This document shows, piece by piece, positions 54,576 through 63,960 of a stretch of DNA of 64,000 bases. The stretch's first letter is position 1. Every line of letters begins with the position of its first letter. Source of the stretch: Mesorhizobium sp. (lineage in GTDB: Bacteria > Pseudomonadota > Alphaproteobacteria > Rhizobiales > Rhizobiaceae); the NCBI GenBank assembly GCA_004020365.1, contig SAQR01000015.1, positions 48,391-112,390 on the forward strand. The letters are read 5' to 3'. The position numbers and the translations under genes were made by a program. Under the pieces are notes generated by a model. It had not been told where the DNA came from and searched no databases. It worked only from the letters and a program-made list of their open reading frames with translations.

Positions 54576-55700
54576 ATGGACGCCGCGGAAATGTTGACGA
54601 CGAGTGTACCGTTTGCCGATTTGCACGCGCAATATCTTACAATCAAACCAGAAATCGATGCTGCGATCGCCGATGTGATCTCCCAATCGGCATTCATTCG
54701 AGGGCCATTCGTCGAAAAATTCGAGCGTGAGTTTGCCGAAGCGGTAGGTGTTCCGCATTGCGTATCCTGTGCGAACGGAACAGACGCTTTGTACATCGCC
54801 ATGGTTGCCCTTGGCCTGAAGTCGGGCGATGAGGTGATTGTGCCAGCGATGTCATGGATATCGACCAGCGAAACCGTGACCCAGACCGGCGCAAAAGTTG
54901 TCTTTTGTGATGTCGATCCGTTCACTTACACGATCGATGTCGCGAAATTGGCCGACAAGATCACCCCCCGGACGGTCGGCATCATCCCGGTTCATCTTTA
55001 TGGCCAGCCGGCCGATATGGATGGGGTGATGGCGGTCGCGGCCAGACACGGCCTGTGGGTGATTGAGGATTGTGCTCAGGCCCATCTCGCTACCTTCAAG
55101 GGCCGTCAGGTAGGCACCTTTGGCATCGCGGCGAGCTTCTCTTTCTATCCTGGAAAAAATCTCGGCGCCATGGGTGACGCTGGAGCGATTGTCACCTCCG
55201 ACAAATCCTTGGCCGACCGTATGGCAATGTTTGCCCGTCATGGTGGACTGGTTAAAGGCGACCACCAGATAGAAGGCATCAACAGCCGCCTCGACGGGTT
55301 GCAGGCCGCGGTATTGTCAGTGAAGCTAAAGCGCCTTGCCGCGTGGACCGATGCGCGCCGTGCGATAGCGGCGCAATATCAGCAGAGGCTTGCCGATTTG
55401 CCGGGTCTCGATCTTCCCTACATTGGCAACGACCGCGATCCGGCCTGGCATCTCTACGTCATAAGCCACGATCGGCGCGACCAACTGGCGGTTTTCCTTA
55501 AGTCACGCGGCATTCAAACGGTAATCAACTACCCGCGCGGCTTACCGTTTCTGCCGTGCTACGCCCATATGGGCAGCAAACCGAATGATTACCCGGTAGT
55601 CCATCGCATGCAGTCTCGCATCCTGTCTCTGCCGATTTTTCCTGAAATGACGGGAAGCCAGGTTGAGGCTGTCGCCGATGCACTGAAGGTCTTTGCTTAG
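54576..55700 (+). CDS. DegT/DnrJ/EryC1 sugar aminotransferase, WbpE-like
   Basis: 374-residue PLP enzyme. SCANGTDALYIAMVALGLKS, the Asp of VIEDCAQAHLATFKG, and the PLP lysine K194 in FSFYPGKNLGAMGDAGA identify the family. It transfers the amino group to the 3-keto sugar made by the WbpB-like enzyme. Starts 6 bp after the acetyltransferase gene. It completes a dehydrogenase-aminotransferase-acetyltransferase set. The first dehydrogenase could be the UDP-sugar dehydrogenase at 45751, if it accepts UDP-GlcNAc. Confidence 0.93.
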   Translation: MDAAEMLTTSVPFADLHAQYLTIKPEIDAAIADVISQSAFIRGPFVEKFEREFAEAVGVPHCVSCANGTDALYIAMVALGLKSGDEVIVPAMSWISTSETVTQTGAKVVFCDVDPFTYTIDVAKLADKITPRTVGIIPVHLYGQPADMDGVMAVAARHGLWVIEDCAQAHLATFKGRQVGTFGIAASFSFYPGKNLGAMGDAGAIVTSDKSLADRMAMFARHGGLVKGDHQIEGINSRLDGLQAAVLSVKLKRLAAWTDARRAIAAQYQQRLADLPGLDLPYIGNDRDPAWHLYVISHDRRDQLAVFLKSRGIQTVINYPRGLPFLPCYAHMGSKPNDYPVVHRMQSRILSLPIFPEMTGSQVEAVADALKVFA

Positions 55701-55992
55701 CCGCCTCTGGCAACAGTCCTGGAGCCCTCGACACTATGGAATGGAGAATGCAAGGGCGGTGCTCGACCTGCAATCGATCAATCCGGCATCGCCACGATCG
55801 CCTAGAAGTTTCCGTCGCCATAGCGGGGGCTCCTGCGCCGAGCAGCCTCGATGACCACGCCATACGCAGGGCAACAAACGCCAACAAATATTACGCCAGG
55901 TGGCGAGTTAGTCATGGGTTCCGCTTTTGGATGGCAGTAATAGCTGGCATCATGAAAGGATTGTGCATGGTTCACTTCGGCAAGGTGGGCAA

Positions 55993-57405
55993 TTGGAACA
56001 CGTAAGAGGTGGAAATATCAGCTACAAGCGGATGTTTGTCATCCTTTGGGTGGCGATCTACGTTGTTGCTTTCCTGGACATTTATATCAAATGGGCATCG
56101 GTCCATTATTCTTATATCGGATTTCCTTATGTATACAATCCGTCAGACACTTCTATATCCTGTGTCCTTATATTTTTGTTTGCATTGTTACTTCCCATAT
56201 CGGTGACCAGGTATTCAGATTTTTTCTGTTGGATGCTGTACCTTATGGCTTTCATTCCTACTTTACTTATTGTCGCTATGCAAGGCTACGCAAGTTTTGA
56301 TGCAACTTGGCTCATTGTTTCGGTGGCTGCATCGTTCTTTCTGATTCTGTATATTCCTCGAGTTATCCGCTTCAAACCGTATTCTCTCACTAGCCAAGTC
56401 TCGGCAGGCACGTTTTTCTTTGTTTTTTTTGCATTCTACTTGGCCGCCATCGCTTTCTATGTCGGAACGTACCGAGGAATGATGTCGTTCTCCGGGCTGG
56501 ACGAAATCTATGAACAGCGCGCCCGGTTTGGCGGCATGGAGGCTAGCGCGCTTGCGCTTTATCTGACGGGGTGGCTGTCCTTTGCGATGAGCCCGTACCT
56601 TCTGGCTGTTGGTCTGTTTGATCAGACACGACGATGGGCGGTAGCGGTTGGGCTTGCAGGGCAGATTATCGTCTTCATGGCTTTCGCCGGGAAAATCATG
56701 TTGGCAATGCTGGTAGTGATGTTTGGTTTTTATTTTTTCGCGCTTAAGAAAGGTCGTATATCGACGCCTAGAATTGCATTTGGCTTTGCTGCGCTAGCGG
56801 GGTCTATTTTCGCAATTCTCAAGGCCACCAACTACGAGCCTGATGGGATCGTCCTTGATTTAGCCTCCTTGATCTATATGCGGACCCTGGGCATTCAAGG
56901 CGCAATGACGGGGGTGTACGCGGATGTGTTTTCTCACAATCCGATAACCTATTGGTCGCATATAAATATTATCAACCAGATCGTCTCCTACCCCTATAGG
57001 GAGCCTCTTGGCTACGTTGTTGGCATGAAACTGGTCGGTGGCACCGGATTTAACGCCAATGCAAATTTCTGGGCCACGGACGGGGTGGCGGCCTACGGAT
57101 TTATGGGTGTCGTCATTATTGGGGCCGTTCTCGGCTTCCTGCTCAGTCTTGCGAACAAGGTCGTGACACCTGATCGCCTCCCTTTCGCCGCGACTGTCTC
57201 AATCCCGTTTATTATGTCGTTAGGAAATGTGTCACTTTTCACCAGCCTGATCACTGGCGGCGGCCTGATTATGATTTTGATGATCGCCTACGGTATACCG
57301 CAGCCAAAAAAGCCCCGCGGGCAAGATTCGCTGTACGGAGAGCCACGGAAATTGCCGATGCTTCGCAGGAGCGTGACGGCCGGCCAGACGATTCGCCGGA
57401 GGTAG
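55993..57405 (+). CDS. Wzy-like polysaccharide polymerase
   Basis: About 470 residues with 10-12 membrane segments and the large periplasmic loop expected of O-antigen/capsule polymerases (around residues 305-380, including NFWATDGVAAYGFMG). Lower GC and more ATA/TTT codons than neighbours, as is usual for Wzy genes. TTG 55993 has AGGTGG upstream; ATG 56032 is the next in-frame start, and the frame is open to 55927. The 290 bp before it hold nothing I recognise. Confidence 0.78.
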   Translation: MEHVRGGNISYKRMFVILWVAIYVVAFLDIYIKWASVHYSYIGFPYVYNPSDTSISCVLIFLFALLLPISVTRYSDFFCWMLYLMAFIPTLLIVAMQGYASFDATWLIVSVAASFFLILYIPRVIRFKPYSLTSQVSAGTFFFVFFAFYLAAIAFYVGTYRGMMSFSGLDEIYEQRARFGGMEASALALYLTGWLSFAMSPYLLAVGLFDQTRRWAVAVGLAGQIIVFMAFAGKIMLAMLVVMFGFYFFALKKGRISTPRIAFGFAALAGSIFAILKATNYEPDGIVLDLASLIYMRTLGIQGAMTGVYADVFSHNPITYWSHINIINQIVSYPYREPLGYVVGMKLVGGTGFNANANFWATDGVAAYGFMGVVIIGAVLGFLLSLANKVVTPDRLPFAATVSIPFIMSLGNVSLFTSLITGGGLIMILMIAYGIPQPKKPRGQDSLYGEPRKLPMLRRSVTAGQTIRRR

Positions 57406-57656
57406 CGACTTGATGTGGCGCGTCAACAGGTTGGCTGGGCATATCGGGGCGATCGATAGAGTCAGGCTGCCAAGGGGACCCGCCAGTCCTGTCACTTTTT
57501 ATTCGCCCGCTTCGGTCACCGACAGTACAAATGACAGCGGCTCGGCGACAGTTGGACTGAGGCATATTGCGCTTCGCACCCGGGCAATCCGCCCCGAGCA
57601 CGGTTAAGAGTTTTATACTCAATCATGCCATTCTCGACATCTTAAAAAGGGAATGT

Positions 57657-58733
57657 ATGCGGCTTTTCCAGAATTCCGGCACGACATCGAATTACCATTC
57701 CCGGCTTGCCTCACTTATTCAACCAGGAGATCGATTCGAAGCGCAGAAGCAGGTTTTTCTGCACGACCGGTATGGTGCCTCACATCTACTGAAGCCGGTG
57801 TTGGAGAATGCACCGGAGGTGTTTTTCACGAATGGCGATGACGAGCGTCTGCAACGCGCCTGGGCGCATGAAAATGGCCTTCGCGATGATACGCCGCTAG
57901 CCGATATTCTGCTCGCCCAGATTGAGGCGAATCGCACGGAGGTGTTCTACAATCTTGATCCAATTCGCTTTGATAGCGTCTTCCTGAAGCGATTGCCTGG
58001 GCATGTGAAAAGAACAATTGCCTGGCGTGCTGCACCTGGCAAATCTGATCTGTTCGGCTATGATCTCGTTGTATCGAACTTCCCGTCCATCCGTGCCGAC
58101 TACGAGAGCATGGGAATTCGTACCGCCGAGTTCTTCCCAGCTCACGATCCCGAACTGGATGCCTATGCTGACAATGACGATCGTGACATAGATGTTTTGT
58201 TCTTCGGTGGGTTCAGCCGCCATCATCAACGCCGTCGAGAGATTCTCGATACCGTGGCACGGCTCGGCGATCGTTATCGAGTTGTCTTTCATCTCGATAA
58301 CTCGCGCTACACGAGACTTGCAGAAACGCCGCTTGGTTGGTTTGGGCCTCTAGCGGCAGTACGGCGGCCAACTTCGATACGGCGCGTAGCAAATCCACCA
58401 GTCTTTGGACGAGAGATGTATGCACAACTCAGCCGTGCCAAAATCGTTATCAATGCCGCTATCGACATGGCGGGAGGGGATCGCGGCAATATGCGCTGCT
58501 TTGAGGCGATGGGGGCAGGAGCATTGCTTCTCACCGACGCTGGGAATTATCCGCCTGGAATGGTCGACGGGCAGACCATGCGAGTCTACGACGATGCCGA
58601 AGAGACCGTCGAGATCATCAAGCAAAGTCTTGGCGATGGCTCGTGGAAAGGTATTGCGACGGAGGGCCACACGACGATTCGAACTGAGTACAATAAGGAA
58701 AAGCAGCTGGAAAAATTTGTTAGTCTTGTTTGA
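57657..58733 (+). CDS. Glycosyltransferase, CgeB/GT4-like
   Basis: 358 residues. The C-terminal half resembles the Glyco_trans_1_2/CgeB domain: DVLFFGGFSRHHQRRREIL, and AKIVINAAIDM with GNMRCFEAMGAGALLLTDAG, the donor-binding GPGTxxxE-like region. The N-terminal half is less typical (VFYNLDPIRFDSVFLKRLPG). Cytoplasmic. ATG 57657 follows AAAAAGGG; the upstream 250 bp in the same frame have poor coding character. Donor sugar unknown. Confidence 0.72.
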   Translation: MRLFQNSGTTSNYHSRLASLIQPGDRFEAQKQVFLHDRYGASHLLKPVLENAPEVFFTNGDDERLQRAWAHENGLRDDTPLADILLAQIEANRTEVFYNLDPIRFDSVFLKRLPGHVKRTIAWRAAPGKSDLFGYDLVVSNFPSIRADYESMGIRTAEFFPAHDPELDAYADNDDRDIDVLFFGGFSRHHQRRREILDTVARLGDRYRVVFHLDNSRYTRLAETPLGWFGPLAAVRRPTSIRRVANPPVFGREMYAQLSRAKIVINAAIDMAGGDRGNMRCFEAMGAGALLLTDAGNYPPGMVDGQTMRVYDDAEETVEIIKQSLGDGSWKGIATEGHTTIRTEYNKEKQLEKFVSLV

Positions 58734-58837
58734 GCCCAGAAACAATTCTGCCACCGATTTTGATGGAATGGCGTGGCATGCGGGCTGACAGCAATGGGTT
58801 TATTGTCGGATTGGCATAGGCCTCTCGCACCGACCGG

Positions 58838-60664
58838 TCACTTGACTCCAATCCATCCGCCTGACTGCCATTGCCACTCGCGGTGCCCGCCGGCGCCCAG
58901 CGCTAGGTTCTGGATGCGAGCGCCTGGAAAGCCTGGGAATGTCGGCCTGACAGTTCCCTCCGAAGCCGTGACGGGCCGGGTGCTGGAATTTTCCAAGTGG
59001 ATGTTCGTCAGGGAGCCGACAAAACGCCGCGTGTCCATCAGAGTGCCCACCTTTTGGCCGGCGATGGTTAGGCCATCGACTATCATCATGCCGGCTCCAA
59101 AACAGCGAAAGGCGCTGTACCCCACCGTCCCGCCACCCGACAATACCAATCGCATGCCCTGGATCGTCATCCGCCCGCCAAATTGATACGCTTGGAAGGG
59201 CGTCCCACGCGATGTGCAGGTCACGTTGCTGAAACTCCAATTCCGAGCCGGAGTGGGAGAGCCGGACACCTCGACCGCGGTAAGATATGTGGTGGCGAAA
59301 TCGCTATCGGCGATCCGCACGTCATTGACGTAGTGCATGGTATCGTTTGGGGAATAGAGTGCCCGGGCTGTCGTGCCCGCAATGACCCGCGCCCCGGTGA
59401 TCGTCACACCACCGACATCGGCCTCGGATCCTTGCAGCCAGATGCCAGCCTTGGACGCCCCGGCACAATGTACACTCTGGACACTGACGTTGGCCCTCTT
59501 TCCCCGGATCCCCAGATAGAGGTCGGTGACGTTGTTGTTGAGCGCTCCGCCGGAAATCGCCACGTCGCGGACGCCGTTGATCGAAATCCCAGCCTTCGGC
59601 AGTGTCGCGTCGGCGGTGCTGGTCTGTCCGCGCACCATCGCATTCTGGATGACGAGACCGGAGCCGTTGGCCGCATAGATGCCGTTGTCGCGCGGCGAGA
59701 TCAGAACGGGATCCGTGATGCGTATGTTGCGGTTGTTGGCACCATAGACTTGCAGCGCGTAGCAGCCGGTGTCGTCCTGACCGCCTACCAGCCCGGCATT
59801 GTGGACCACGGCACCGCTGATCTCACTGTTGTGGACATTGTAGTTGAAGATGATGCCCTGCTTGATGTGAGCCGCCTCGGCGTAAAAGCCGGTTACGATC
59901 ACGTCACGGACAATTGCCCGGGCGGCATCGGCCGGCTCCTGTGCCATGCTGCTGATGGCGATGACGGCGGCATTGGCGCCGATGTTCGCCGGGTCCAGCG
60001 AATTGCCCGGCCGCGAAATGCCGCGCAGGCCGTTGATTCGAACGTGCTGAATCTCGAGATTCGAAGGACTTTCATTGTCGACAAGCACCCACCACGGCGC
60101 CTTGAAGTTCTGAAGTTCGACAGTGTCCAACGTGAAGGTGTCGATGCTCTCCGTTGCGGCCGTGCTCAGGACGAACTTCATGAATGCGCCGTTGTTGTAA
60201 CTAGTCGACGCGCCATTGCCTATGACCGTCAGATCGGCGACGGCGACTCTGGAGACGTCGGTAGCGGTGAAGATATAGAAGATCTGGTCTGATCCGGTGA
60301 TGTTGATGACCGATCCGTTGCCGTCGATTGTGCAGTTGGCCGGAACCGCAATTCCGGGGTGGCCCAGGGCCCTCAGGTCCGCCGAGGACCAATTGTAGAC
60401 CCCGCGGCGGAACATCAGGATTCCGCCTCCCATTGACCTGATCTGGGCCAGGGCGCGGACACAAGCGGCGACATCCGTCCCGTCGCCGCCCAAGACGACA
60501 AGACCGCTGGGCACCTGCGTCAGAGTGCGTCCAGGCGTGCGGTGCCGGAGTTGGCTGGTGGGCATGGCAGCCGATCCGGGGGCAACGGCCGTCAGGGCCC
60601 CAAGTGCCAAGGCTCCCGTCAGCAGGCGACGGCGGGTGGGGAAGAGGTTATCATCGCGGACCAT
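58838..60664 (-). CDS. Tat-exported right-handed beta-helix (pectate-lyase-like) protein
   Basis: 608 residues from ATG 60664; a TTG at 60688 is possible. The twin-arginine signal TRRRLLTGALALGALTAVAP indicates folded export to the periplasm. The rest is a parallel beta-helix: many short strand repeats (VAVADLTVIGNG, LEIQHVRINGLRG, VAISGGALNNNVTDLYLG), starting with a GDGTDVAACVRALAQIRSMG cap typical of pectate-lyase-superfamily proteins. Catalytic residues were not identified. Located in the polysaccharide cluster but on the opposite strand, it may cut, epimerise or bind the polymer. Confidence 0.82.
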   Translation of the reverse strand: MVRDDNLFPTRRRLLTGALALGALTAVAPGSAAMPTSQLRHRTPGRTLTQVPSGLVVLGGDGTDVAACVRALAQIRSMGGGILMFRRGVYNWSSADLRALGHPGIAVPANCTIDGNGSVINITGSDQIFYIFTATDVSRVAVADLTVIGNGASTSYNNGAFMKFVLSTAATESIDTFTLDTVELQNFKAPWWVLVDNESPSNLEIQHVRINGLRGISRPGNSLDPANIGANAAVIAISSMAQEPADAARAIVRDVIVTGFYAEAAHIKQGIIFNYNVHNSEISGAVVHNAGLVGGQDDTGCYALQVYGANNRNIRITDPVLISPRDNGIYAANGSGLVIQNAMVRGQTSTADATLPKAGISINGVRDVAISGGALNNNVTDLYLGIRGKRANVSVQSVHCAGASKAGIWLQGSEADVGGVTITGARVIAGTTARALYSPNDTMHYVNDVRIADSDFATTYLTAVEVSGSPTPARNWSFSNVTCTSRGTPFQAYQFGGRMTIQGMRLVLSGGGTVGYSAFRCFGAGMMIVDGLTIAGQKVGTLMDTRRFVGSLTNIHLENSSTRPVTASEGTVRPTFPGFPGARIQNLALGAGGHREWQWQSGGWIGVK

Positions 60665-61215
60665 GCGACGCTCGCGCCTTTTCTTCAAGCGCCGCAGTCG
60701 GCTTTTGTCGTCGTCAATTGCGCGTCTCCTGTGATGACAGCCGAGTCGAGTTCCGTGCCCATCGATCGGATGGCTAGGCCCGCGCTCCTAGCCCGTCGTC
60801 GCTATCGAGAAACGGAGATTGCGGCGAGGTGAAGGCCAACGAATTGCTGCCACACTCGGTACCCGGTTTCGCGAATTGCGAATTTGCGCGGACGAAGTTC
60901 GCGCGGTTCGAATTCTCGTGACTGAACTTGACGAGGCAACAGACGGTAGCGTAGCTGTTCGCTAGAATAATGTCCTGGCCGTCGAACCCGATCCCAGCGC
61001 CCTTGTCGGTGCCGCCGCAATCCGGACGCTTGCTGGCAAAACAGGCACGCGCATCGATGTGATCGAAGCGTTCGGCGAGGCTGTCCCGTTGACCGCCGCC
61101 GGGCGGAGCCGCGATGTCGAAGTTTACAGTGAACAAGTTCGACTACGCCTAAAATATATGGACTACCAGTATTACGATTACGGCACGAGTACCCCGAAAA
61201 TTGAGGGCAAAGTCG
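60665..61215. other. 551-bp region without a supported gene
   Basis: Spacer between the leftward beta-helix gene and the rightward TPR gene; promoters of both are expected here. A 120-codon frame on the minus strand (60774-61136, non-ATG start, seven cysteines) has no convincing ribosome site and does not resemble a known domain. The region near 61150-61200 is AT-rich. Confidence 0.4.
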
Positions 61216-62475
61216 ATGATGGAGCAGACCAGCCCGCTTATGCGAAATCTCCGGCGTTCAGGCGTTTGGTTCGTCGCATCCGTTCTAGCGTTGGCGGCTT
61301 CGTCGATCGGGCTAAGTCGGTTTCTTGAAACTGAAACGCCAACCGTTTCCCTCGCGCTGGATCCATTGAACGTCAATGCTTTGATAGGCGAGATTACCAA
61401 CGACCTGAACGATGCGAGCAACGCTCCCGATCTCGACGCAATGCTTGCCAAGCTCGAAAGCGCGCTTCGCTTTGACCTTGCTGACGCGCGTCTCTATAGC
61501 CTGATCGGCGAGATCAAGTACCGAAAGGGTGAACAAGACCGGGCCTATGAATTTTTCGACCAGGCCCGAAAATTGTCCAAGACGGAGATCCACGCGCTCC
61601 AGAGGTCAATAGGCCGCTCGATCGAAACAGGCGATCTGTCTGGGGCCGTCGGCGAGATCGATATCTTGCTGCGGCGATGGCCAAATCAATTTCCCGCGAT
61701 CGTCGAGGGGCTGCCGACAATCCTCTCGAACCCCGATGGATACCAGGCTGTGCTGGCCGCCATCAGGGCCGCTGCGCCCTGGAGAGCCGATCTGCTGGTC
61801 GCGCTGGGCAGAACCCCCGCCGGGCTTGATTTGGCAAATCGGCTGCTGCTCGATTTGACCGGGTCGAGTGCGCCACCAAACCAGAGCGAGCTGTCCTATG
61901 TGATCCACAGCAGTATTCGTCAGAACAAATATGAACAAGCGTATAGGTTGTTTCTTTTCAGTCTATCCGACCAAGAACGGAATTTGGCCGGATACGTTTT
62001 CAACAGCACATTTGAGCCAACGTTCAGCGGCAAGCCATTTGATTGGCAGGTCGGCGATCAGTCGGGCCTGGAAGTTAAGTTCGCAACATCCCGAGATGCG
62101 GTCGAAGGCGAGGGTGGGGTGACGGTCCGCTTCCTGAATACGCCCGTCAAGAACACAGCTCTTCAGCAGTATATCCAACTGCCTCCAGGCTCGTACAAGG
62201 CTTCTCTGGCTGCGACTGCAAGAAGCCTGAGGCTTCCAAAGGAGTTGTTCTGGTCGATCAGGTGCGTGGGGCCTGCTGGCGAAATAGCGCGGTTCAATAT
62301 TCCGGAGGGTACATACAATCGCCAGGCGCTCAGTCAGGAGTTTTCGGTGGGAGCGACCGGGTGCCCCATGCAATTATTGAAGCTGGAAACTGCCGCCATT
62401 GCCGAGAGCTGGCGCTTTCGCTACGTCGGCACGTTGGTAATGCACGAACTGTCCATCGAGAGACTTTCATCTTGA
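61216..62475 (+). CDS. Membrane-anchored TPR-like protein of the polysaccharide cluster
   Basis: 419 residues. One TM/signal anchor near residues 17-37 (GVWFVASVLALAASSIGLSR). Then helical TPR-like repeats (ALRFDLADARLYSLIGEIKY and RKGEQDRAYEFFDQARKLS). The second half is a beta-rich domain (from about 255, NSTFEPTFSGKPFDWQVGDQ onwards). Proteins of this shape occur beside exopolysaccharide genes and may help assembly or export in the periplasm. Exact family not known. Start ATG 61216 or 61219; GAGGGC upstream. Confidence 0.72.
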   Translation: MMEQTSPLMRNLRRSGVWFVASVLALAASSIGLSRFLETETPTVSLALDPLNVNALIGEITNDLNDASNAPDLDAMLAKLESALRFDLADARLYSLIGEIKYRKGEQDRAYEFFDQARKLSKTEIHALQRSIGRSIETGDLSGAVGEIDILLRRWPNQFPAIVEGLPTILSNPDGYQAVLAAIRAAAPWRADLLVALGRTPAGLDLANRLLLDLTGSSAPPNQSELSYVIHSSIRQNKYEQAYRLFLFSLSDQERNLAGYVFNSTFEPTFSGKPFDWQVGDQSGLEVKFATSRDAVEGEGGVTVRFLNTPVKNTALQQYIQLPPGSYKASLAATARSLRLPKELFWSIRCVGPAGEIARFNIPEGTYNRQALSQEFSVGATGCPMQLLKLETAAIAESWRFRYVGTLVMHELSIERLSS

Positions 62476-62625
62476 GCGACCGGCCATCGGAATGGGATAA
62501 ATATCTCCTCGGATCGATTCTGTTTATATCGCAATCCTGAGCGACTGGGCTGGTCCTTCAGCGGCCGCGAGCAGATTGCGGTCCATTTATGTGACAGCGC
62601 CGCAGGTCTTTCTGCAGCCGCAGCT

Positions 62626-63708
62626 TTATTCCCTTAGACTTCGCGCCACCAGCCGCGCCACGCTCGGTCCGACCAGCAGCACGACGAGGAAGCGGGCCGA
62701 TTGCAGCGCCATGACGAAGGAGATGTCGACATGCTGTGCGGCGGCGGCGATGATGGCGACGCTGTCCATGCCGCCGGGGCTGGTCGCCAGATAGGCGGTC
62801 AGCGGATCGATGCCGAGCACATGGCTGAGCATGAAGCCGAGGCCGCCGCAGAAGGCGATGAGGATGATGATCGAGCCGACGATCTGCGGCAGCGCACGCG
62901 TCGCGTGCCTCAGGATCGCCCTGGTGAAATTCAGGCCGATGGTCCAGCCGATCATCGTATAGAAGAGGGCGAGCAGCCAGGGCGGCAACTGCATCGTCAC
63001 GCCAAGTCCGAGATGCACCGCAGTGCCGAAAATGAAGGTGCCGAGGAAAAACGGTGACGGCAGCCTGAACAGCTTGCCGATGAGGCTGCCGACGAGCGCC
63101 ACGCCAAGTGTTGCGGCAAAGGCAATCGGATCGATCGGCGGGAACCAGATGATGGCCGGGATCTCGATGCCTGATGTGGAGACCCTTGCGACAAGTGCGG
63201 CAGTCATCGAGACAAGGATGACGCGCAGATATTGCATGAAGGCGACGAGGCGCTGGTCGGCGCCGAAGGCGCCGGCCATCAGCACCATGGCGGTGGCCGC
63301 GCCCGGCGATGAGCCCCAGACCGCGGTGGTGCCGGGCAGGATACGCCAGCGGCTGATCAGCCAGCCGAGCAGGCTGGACGCCGTAACGGTGGCCACCACG
63401 GCGCCGAGGAACAGCGGCCATTCCTTGTAGAAGAGCGGAAAGATGTCGGCGGAGATCGAAGCGGCGACAAGGCAGCCAACGATCGCCTGGGCGGCGCCGA
63501 ACAAAACGCGCGGCACACGCACCGTGGCGCCGTTGGTGCCGGCCAGGATCGCCGCCAGCATCGGCCCGATCAGCAGCGCTGCCGGCAAGGCGGCGAATTC
63601 CAGCGCGCCGGCAAACAGCATCGAGAAGATCAGCAGGGCCAGCCACTGCCAGGCTTTGGGTATCCGCGCCAGATGCTCGAGGGCCGGCGGGTTGGGGGAA
63701 GAATCCAT
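62626..63708 (-). CDS. AbrB-family (ammonia monooxygenase-like) membrane protein
   Basis: 360 residues with about 10 membrane segments in two similar halves, as in the AbrB duplication family (PF05145-type). Markers: LPAALLIGPMLAAILAG, WGSSPGAATAMVLMAGAFGAD in the first half and LATSPGGMDSVAIIAAAAQH in the second, the repeated SPGG/A-MxxM-type motif. A putative transporter or regulator of unknown substrate; older annotations as ammonia monooxygenase are misleading. Transcribed towards the polysaccharide cluster. Confidence 0.88.
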   Translation of the reverse strand: MDSSPNPPALEHLARIPKAWQWLALLIFSMLFAGALEFAALPAALLIGPMLAAILAGTNGATVRVPRVLFGAAQAIVGCLVAASISADIFPLFYKEWPLFLGAVVATVTASSLLGWLISRWRILPGTTAVWGSSPGAATAMVLMAGAFGADQRLVAFMQYLRVILVSMTAALVARVSTSGIEIPAIIWFPPIDPIAFAATLGVALVGSLIGKLFRLPSPFFLGTFIFGTAVHLGLGVTMQLPPWLLALFYTMIGWTIGLNFTRAILRHATRALPQIVGSIIILIAFCGGLGFMLSHVLGIDPLTAYLATSPGGMDSVAIIAAAAQHVDISFVMALQSARFLVVLLVGPSVARLVARSLRE

Positions 63709-63789
63709 AGACGGCTCTTAGACGGGTTGCGGAAAAATACGAACCGTTTTTGCGGGGCGTATGGTGGCGGGTGGTACAACGCCTTGCGT

Positions 63790-63960
63790 CGCGATCCTTC
63801 GCGCCCCCCCTCTGTCCTGCCATCTTTGCCAAGACTCGGCATCTCCCCCACGAGGGGGAGATTGGCAGCTTCAGCGTCCCGCTTCATCGTGCAACGTTCA
63901 AGGTTGGCGAAAGCCGCGGTGACGGCCGATCTCCCCCCTCGTGGGACCTATCGCATTCAC
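63790..63960 (+). repeat. Intergenic repeat copy related to the one around IS110
   Basis: Contains GCGCCCCCCCTCTGTCCTGCC and CATCTCCCCCACGAGGGGGA in the order seen at 7560-7605. It is followed by TTGGCGAAAGCCGCGGTGAC and CGATCTCCCCCCTCGTGGGA as at 5981-6015. The copy breaks off into unrelated sequence (CTATCGCATTCACACATCTC) at about 63947, which could be an insertion point. This fills most of the 290-bp non-coding end of the window. Confidence 0.8.

Noticed and set aside
60774-61136. 120-codon minus-strand frame upstream of the beta-helix gene
   Set aside because: Non-ATG start, no ribosome site, odd composition and no recognisable domain; not enough to call a gene.
62558-63832. 424-codon minus-strand frame over the AbrB-like gene
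   Set aside because: The 360-codon frame at 62626-63708 has clean membrane segments and duplicated SPGG-type motifs; the longer one is Arg/His-rich shadow sequence.
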